NCBI RefSeq assembly: GCF_036014015.1
Contig: NZ_CP107905.1
Span: 2,542,001-2,606,000 of the forward strand
Source: Streptomyces sp. NBC_00457
Lineage (GTDB): Bacteria > Actinomycetota > Actinomycetes > Streptomycetales > Streptomycetaceae
DNA length: 64,000 bases
Direction of reading: 5' to 3'
The position numbers and the translations under genes are program-made. The notes beneath the pieces were generated by a model. It was not told the DNA's origin. It did no database searches and saw only the letters and a program-made list of their open reading frames with translations. Below are positions 61,960 to 64,000 of this stretch, in pieces (positions within the stretch are counted from its first letter, which is position 1; each line of letters opens with the position of its first letter).

Positions 61960-62022
61960 GGCTGGTCGCGCCCACGCGGCGGAGCCGCAAATCGATACAG
62001 CCCCGCGCCCCTTACGGGGCGC
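61960..62022 (-). repeat. Intergenic hairpin repeat, copy 2
   Basis: This is the reverse orientation of the element at 59445. Read on the minus strand it has GCGCCCC-GTAA-GGGGCGC, GGGGCTGT, TGCGGCTCCGCCGC and GTGGGCGCGACCAGCC. The loops differ between copies but the stems are kept. It lies between divergent DUF2278 and SRPBCC genes. Confidence 0.72.
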
Positions 62023-62054
62023 GATTCCGCACCGGACTTCCCTACGATCATTGC

Positions 62055-62495
62055 GTGGTCGACTTCCTCCTCGAACGCACCGCGCCCCTCCCCCTCCCCG
62101 AGGCCTGGCGCCGGCTCACCGAGTGGCCCCGCCATGGCGAGGTCGTCCCGCTGACCCGGGTCACCGTCGTCACCCCACCCCCCACGGGGGAGGGCACGGT
62201 GTTCGTCGCCCGCTCCGGGCTCGGCCCCCTCGCCTTCGACGACCGCATGGAGGTCACCGTGTGGCACCCACCGGGCGACGAGACACCGGGTCTGTGCCGA
62301 CTGGAGAAGCGGGGCCGTGTGATCACCGGCTGGGCGGAGCTCGAAGTGCGACTGGGGCCGGGGGGCCGGGCGCGGGTCGTCTGGCGCGAGGAACTGGGGG
62401 TGCGGCCGCTGCCCGGGGTCTTCGATCCGGTGGTGGAGCGGGCGGCGCGGTATGTGTTCGGGCGGGCGGTGAATCGGTTGCTCAGGCGGCCGTGA
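62055..62495 (+). CDS. SRPBCC-fold protein
   Basis: A 146-aa protein from the GTG at 62055. VVDFLLERTAPLPLPEAWRR starts like polyketide cyclase/START-type SRPBCC proteins, with EWPRHGEVVPLTRVTVV, GWAELEVRLGPGG and a C-terminal helix ending VNRLLRRP. The cavity is probably for a hydrophobic ligand; no catalytic role can be read from it. The gene begins soon after the repeat. Confidence 0.82.
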   Translation: MVDFLLERTAPLPLPEAWRRLTEWPRHGEVVPLTRVTVVTPPPTGEGTVFVARSGLGPLAFDDRMEVTVWHPPGDETPGLCRLEKRGRVITGWAELEVRLGPGGRARVVWREELGVRPLPGVFDPVVERAARYVFGRAVNRLLRRP

Positions 62496-62532
62496 AAGGG
62501 CCCCTGCGGCCCTGCGGCCCCCGCGCGCAGTC

Positions 62533-63345
62533 TCAGAGACTGAAGGCCCGTCGCGCGTTGCCGGACAGGAACAGTTCCGTGGTCTCATCGTCCAAGCCCA
62601 GTTCGGGAAGGTGTTCCAGTGCCCGACTCGGCATGATCATCGGGTAGTTGGAGCCGAACAGGACCTTCCCGCGGCCCCGGCCGCGCAGGTAGGCGACCAG
62701 TTCGGGCGGGTAGCGGTGGGCGGTGTAGGCGCTGGTGTCGATGTAGACGTTGGCGTGTTTGTCGGCGACCGCGATCATTTCCGTGGTCCAGGGATAGCCG
62801 ATGTGCCCGCACACGATGGTCAGTTCGGGGAAGTCGAGGGCGACCTGGTCGACGTACGGAATGGGGCGGCCCGTCTCGGAGGGGCGCAGCGGGCCGGTGT
62901 GGCCGACCTGGGTACAGAAGGGGATGCCGAGGTCGACGCAGGCGGCGTAGAGCGGGTAGTACAGCCGGTCGGTGGGCGGGAGTTGCCAGAGCCAGGGGAC
63001 GATCCGCAGGGCGACGAAGCCGAGTTCCGTCACGGCTCGGCGCAGTTCGCGTACCGCCGGGACCGGGCGGGTGAGGTCGGCGCCGGCCACTCCGCGCAGT
63101 CTGCCGTCCGACCGGTCGACGAACTCGGCCACCTCGTCGTTGCTGATCAGCGGCCCCTGCGGGCCGTACCAGGCCGCGGACAGGCCGATCTCGACATCGG
63201 CGGCGGCCAGCGCGGCCACCGTCGCCTTGACGGGCAGTGGCTCCTCGAGCCGCTCCATGCCCGTCCAGCGGCGCAGGGACTCGAACATCTCGTGGTTAGA
63301 GTGCCGGAGTGTGGGGTGCTGCATCCAGGCGTCGATGACGGGCAT
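62533..63345 (-). CDS. Amidohydrolase-2 family hydrolase or decarboxylase
   Basis: A 270-aa TIM-barrel protein of the ACMSD-like amidohydrolase-2 group. GFVALRIVPWLWQLPPTD, CTQVGHTGPLRPSETG, IVCGHIGYPW and LFGSNYPMI are family motifs with the metal His residues and the Asn/Asp-strand end. The N-terminal DxHxH is changed to DAWMQH. Its stop codon is 37 bp from the convergent SRPBCC gene. It is preceded closely by the XdhC gene (4-bp gap), so they are co-transcribed. Confidence 0.85.
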   Translation of the reverse strand: MPVIDAWMQHPTLRHSNHEMFESLRRWTGMERLEEPLPVKATVAALAAADVEIGLSAAWYGPQGPLISNDEVAEFVDRSDGRLRGVAGADLTRPVPAVRELRRAVTELGFVALRIVPWLWQLPPTDRLYYPLYAACVDLGIPFCTQVGHTGPLRPSETGRPIPYVDQVALDFPELTIVCGHIGYPWTTEMIAVADKHANVYIDTSAYTAHRYPPELVAYLRGRGRGKVLFGSNYPMIMPSRALEHLPELGLDDETTELFLSGNARRAFSL

Positions 63346-63349
63346 GCGG

Positions 63350-64000
63350 TCAGGCTACCGACCCGATCCGCCCCGTCGGCTCCGCCGCCGACGTCACGTC
63401 GTGGTGGATCGGCGTGTGGGCGCCGGCGAGGGAGACGCCGCTGCCGCCGCGGCGGGCCGCGACGATCTCGGAGGCGATCGACAGGGCCGTCTCCTCAGGG
63501 GTACGGGCGCCGAGATCGAGGCCGATCGGGGAGCGGAGCCGGGCCAACTCCAGCTCGGTCACGCCGACTTCGCGGAGGCGTTCATTGCGGTCGAGGTGGG
63601 TGCGGCGGGAGCCCATCGCGCCGACGTAGGCGACCGGGAGCCGGAGCGCGAGCTTCAGCAGGGGTACGTCGAACTTGGCGTCGTGGGTCAGGACGCACAG
63701 GACCGTACGGCCGTCGACCTGCGTGCCCTCCAGGTACGTGTGCGGCCACTCGACGACGATCTCGTCGGCCTCGGGAAAGCGGGTCCGCGTGGCGAAGACG
63801 GGGCGGGCGTCGCACACCGTCACGTGGTAGCCCAGGAACTTGCCGATGCGGACCAGCGCCGACGCGAAGTCGATCGCGCCGAAGACGATCATCCTGGGCG
63901 GCGGGACCGAGGACTCTACGAGGATGGTGAGCGGGGCTCCGCAGCGCGAACCCTGTTCGCCGATCTCCAGGGTGCCGGTGCGGCCCGCGTCCAGGAAGGC
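63350..64000 (-). CDS. xdhC: XdhC/CoxI family protein, 5' end outside window
   Basis: The frame is open from the right edge (64000) to the stop at 63350, 216 codons, so the N-terminus is missing. An XdhC_C Rossmann domain is clear: RMIVFGAIDFASALVRIGKF, VCDARPVFATRTRFPEAD, CVLTHDAKFDVPLL, YVGAMGSRRTH and SPIGLDLGARTPEETALSI. Upstream in frame, GEQGSRCGAPLTILVE continues the linker to XdhC_CoxI. Such proteins insert the sulfurated molybdenum cofactor into xanthine or CO dehydrogenases, which probably lie to the right. Confidence 0.92.
   Translation of the reverse strand, partial: AFLDAGRTGTLEIGEQGSRCGAPLTILVESSVPPPRMIVFGAIDFASALVRIGKFLGYHVTVCDARPVFATRTRFPEADEIVVEWPHTYLEGTQVDGRTVLCVLTHDAKFDVPLLKLALRLPVAYVGAMGSRRTHLDRNERLREVGVTELELARLRSPIGLDLGARTPEETALSIASEIVAARRGGSGVSLAGAHTPIHHDVTSAAEPTGRIGSVA

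Noticed and set aside
1..64000. Search for tRNA, rRNA, CRISPR arrays, transposases, integrases and phage genes
   Set aside because: None could be recognised; the only repeats found are the short intergenic elements and operator-like motifs listed above.

Overview
The window is high-GC DNA with actinomycete codon use, many GTG and TTG starts, twin-arginine exported proteins, sugar importers without their own ATPase gene, and families typical of Streptomyces (DUF6174, DUF6281, DUF3093, DUF3105, a SigE-type sigma factor, ROK regulators). It is most likely a Streptomyces chromosome segment, accessory in character. No rRNA, tRNA, CRISPR array, complete insertion sequence or prophage gene was seen.

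Region 1 (1-16.5 kb) is a metal-handling block. A minus-strand copper run reads CopC, a CopD/CtaG fusion, a DsbA-like thioredoxin, DUF3093, a membrane protein and YcnI, closed by a strong hairpin. Around it lie two His-rich CDF exporters, DUF305 and DUF3105 proteins, and three paralogous CmtR-type ArsR repressors. All three repressor genes have the same inverted-repeat motif just upstream. One repressor sits in an operon with a small cation transporter and a methyltransferase. One is followed by what looks like a decayed copy of that transporter. The third has lost the metal-binding cysteines and heads a CDF exporter operon.

Region 2 (11.9-24.4 kb) is a loose set of secreted or lipid-anchored proteins: DUF6281, a zinc protease, lipoproteins, a Tat-exported PHP phosphoesterase and a Tat-type FAD oxidoreductase. 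It also holds membrane proteins and gene fragments, with several gene-poor gaps.

Region 3 (24.5-29.2 kb) is a D-glucarate catabolic unit (GudD, GntP-type permease, KdgD) with a divergent IclR regulator. Region 4 (29.2-37 kb) holds three polyprenyl-linked glycosyltransferase genes, a sigma factor with a probable membrane anti-sigma partner, a methyltransferase and a GAF/PP2C/ATPase phosphatase. A cobalamin riboswitch then precedes metE.

Region 5 (39.6-47.2 kb) is a tightly overlapping operon: sugar ABC importer, ROK regulator, a pyranose-oxidase-like GMC flavoenzyme, a zinc deaminase and a TIM-barrel isomerase. This looks like an oxidative glycoside or nucleoside catabolic pathway. It ends at a junction of two truncated genes.

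Region 6 (47.6-51.3 kb) has two Zur-like boxes, upstream of a COG0523 GTPase/methyltransferase pair and of an ATPase/small-protein pair, which suggests a zinc-starvation unit. Region 7 (51.4-59.4 kb) is a LysR regulator and a branched-chain-amino-acid-type ABC importer. Its substrate-binding protein appears circularly permuted and its LivH has an extra exported domain. A PatB-type PLP enzyme follows. Region 8 (59.4-64 kb) holds a P450 with an atypical I-helix, DUF2278, SRPBCC and amidohydrolase proteins, a partial XdhC gene, and two copies of an intergenic repeat.
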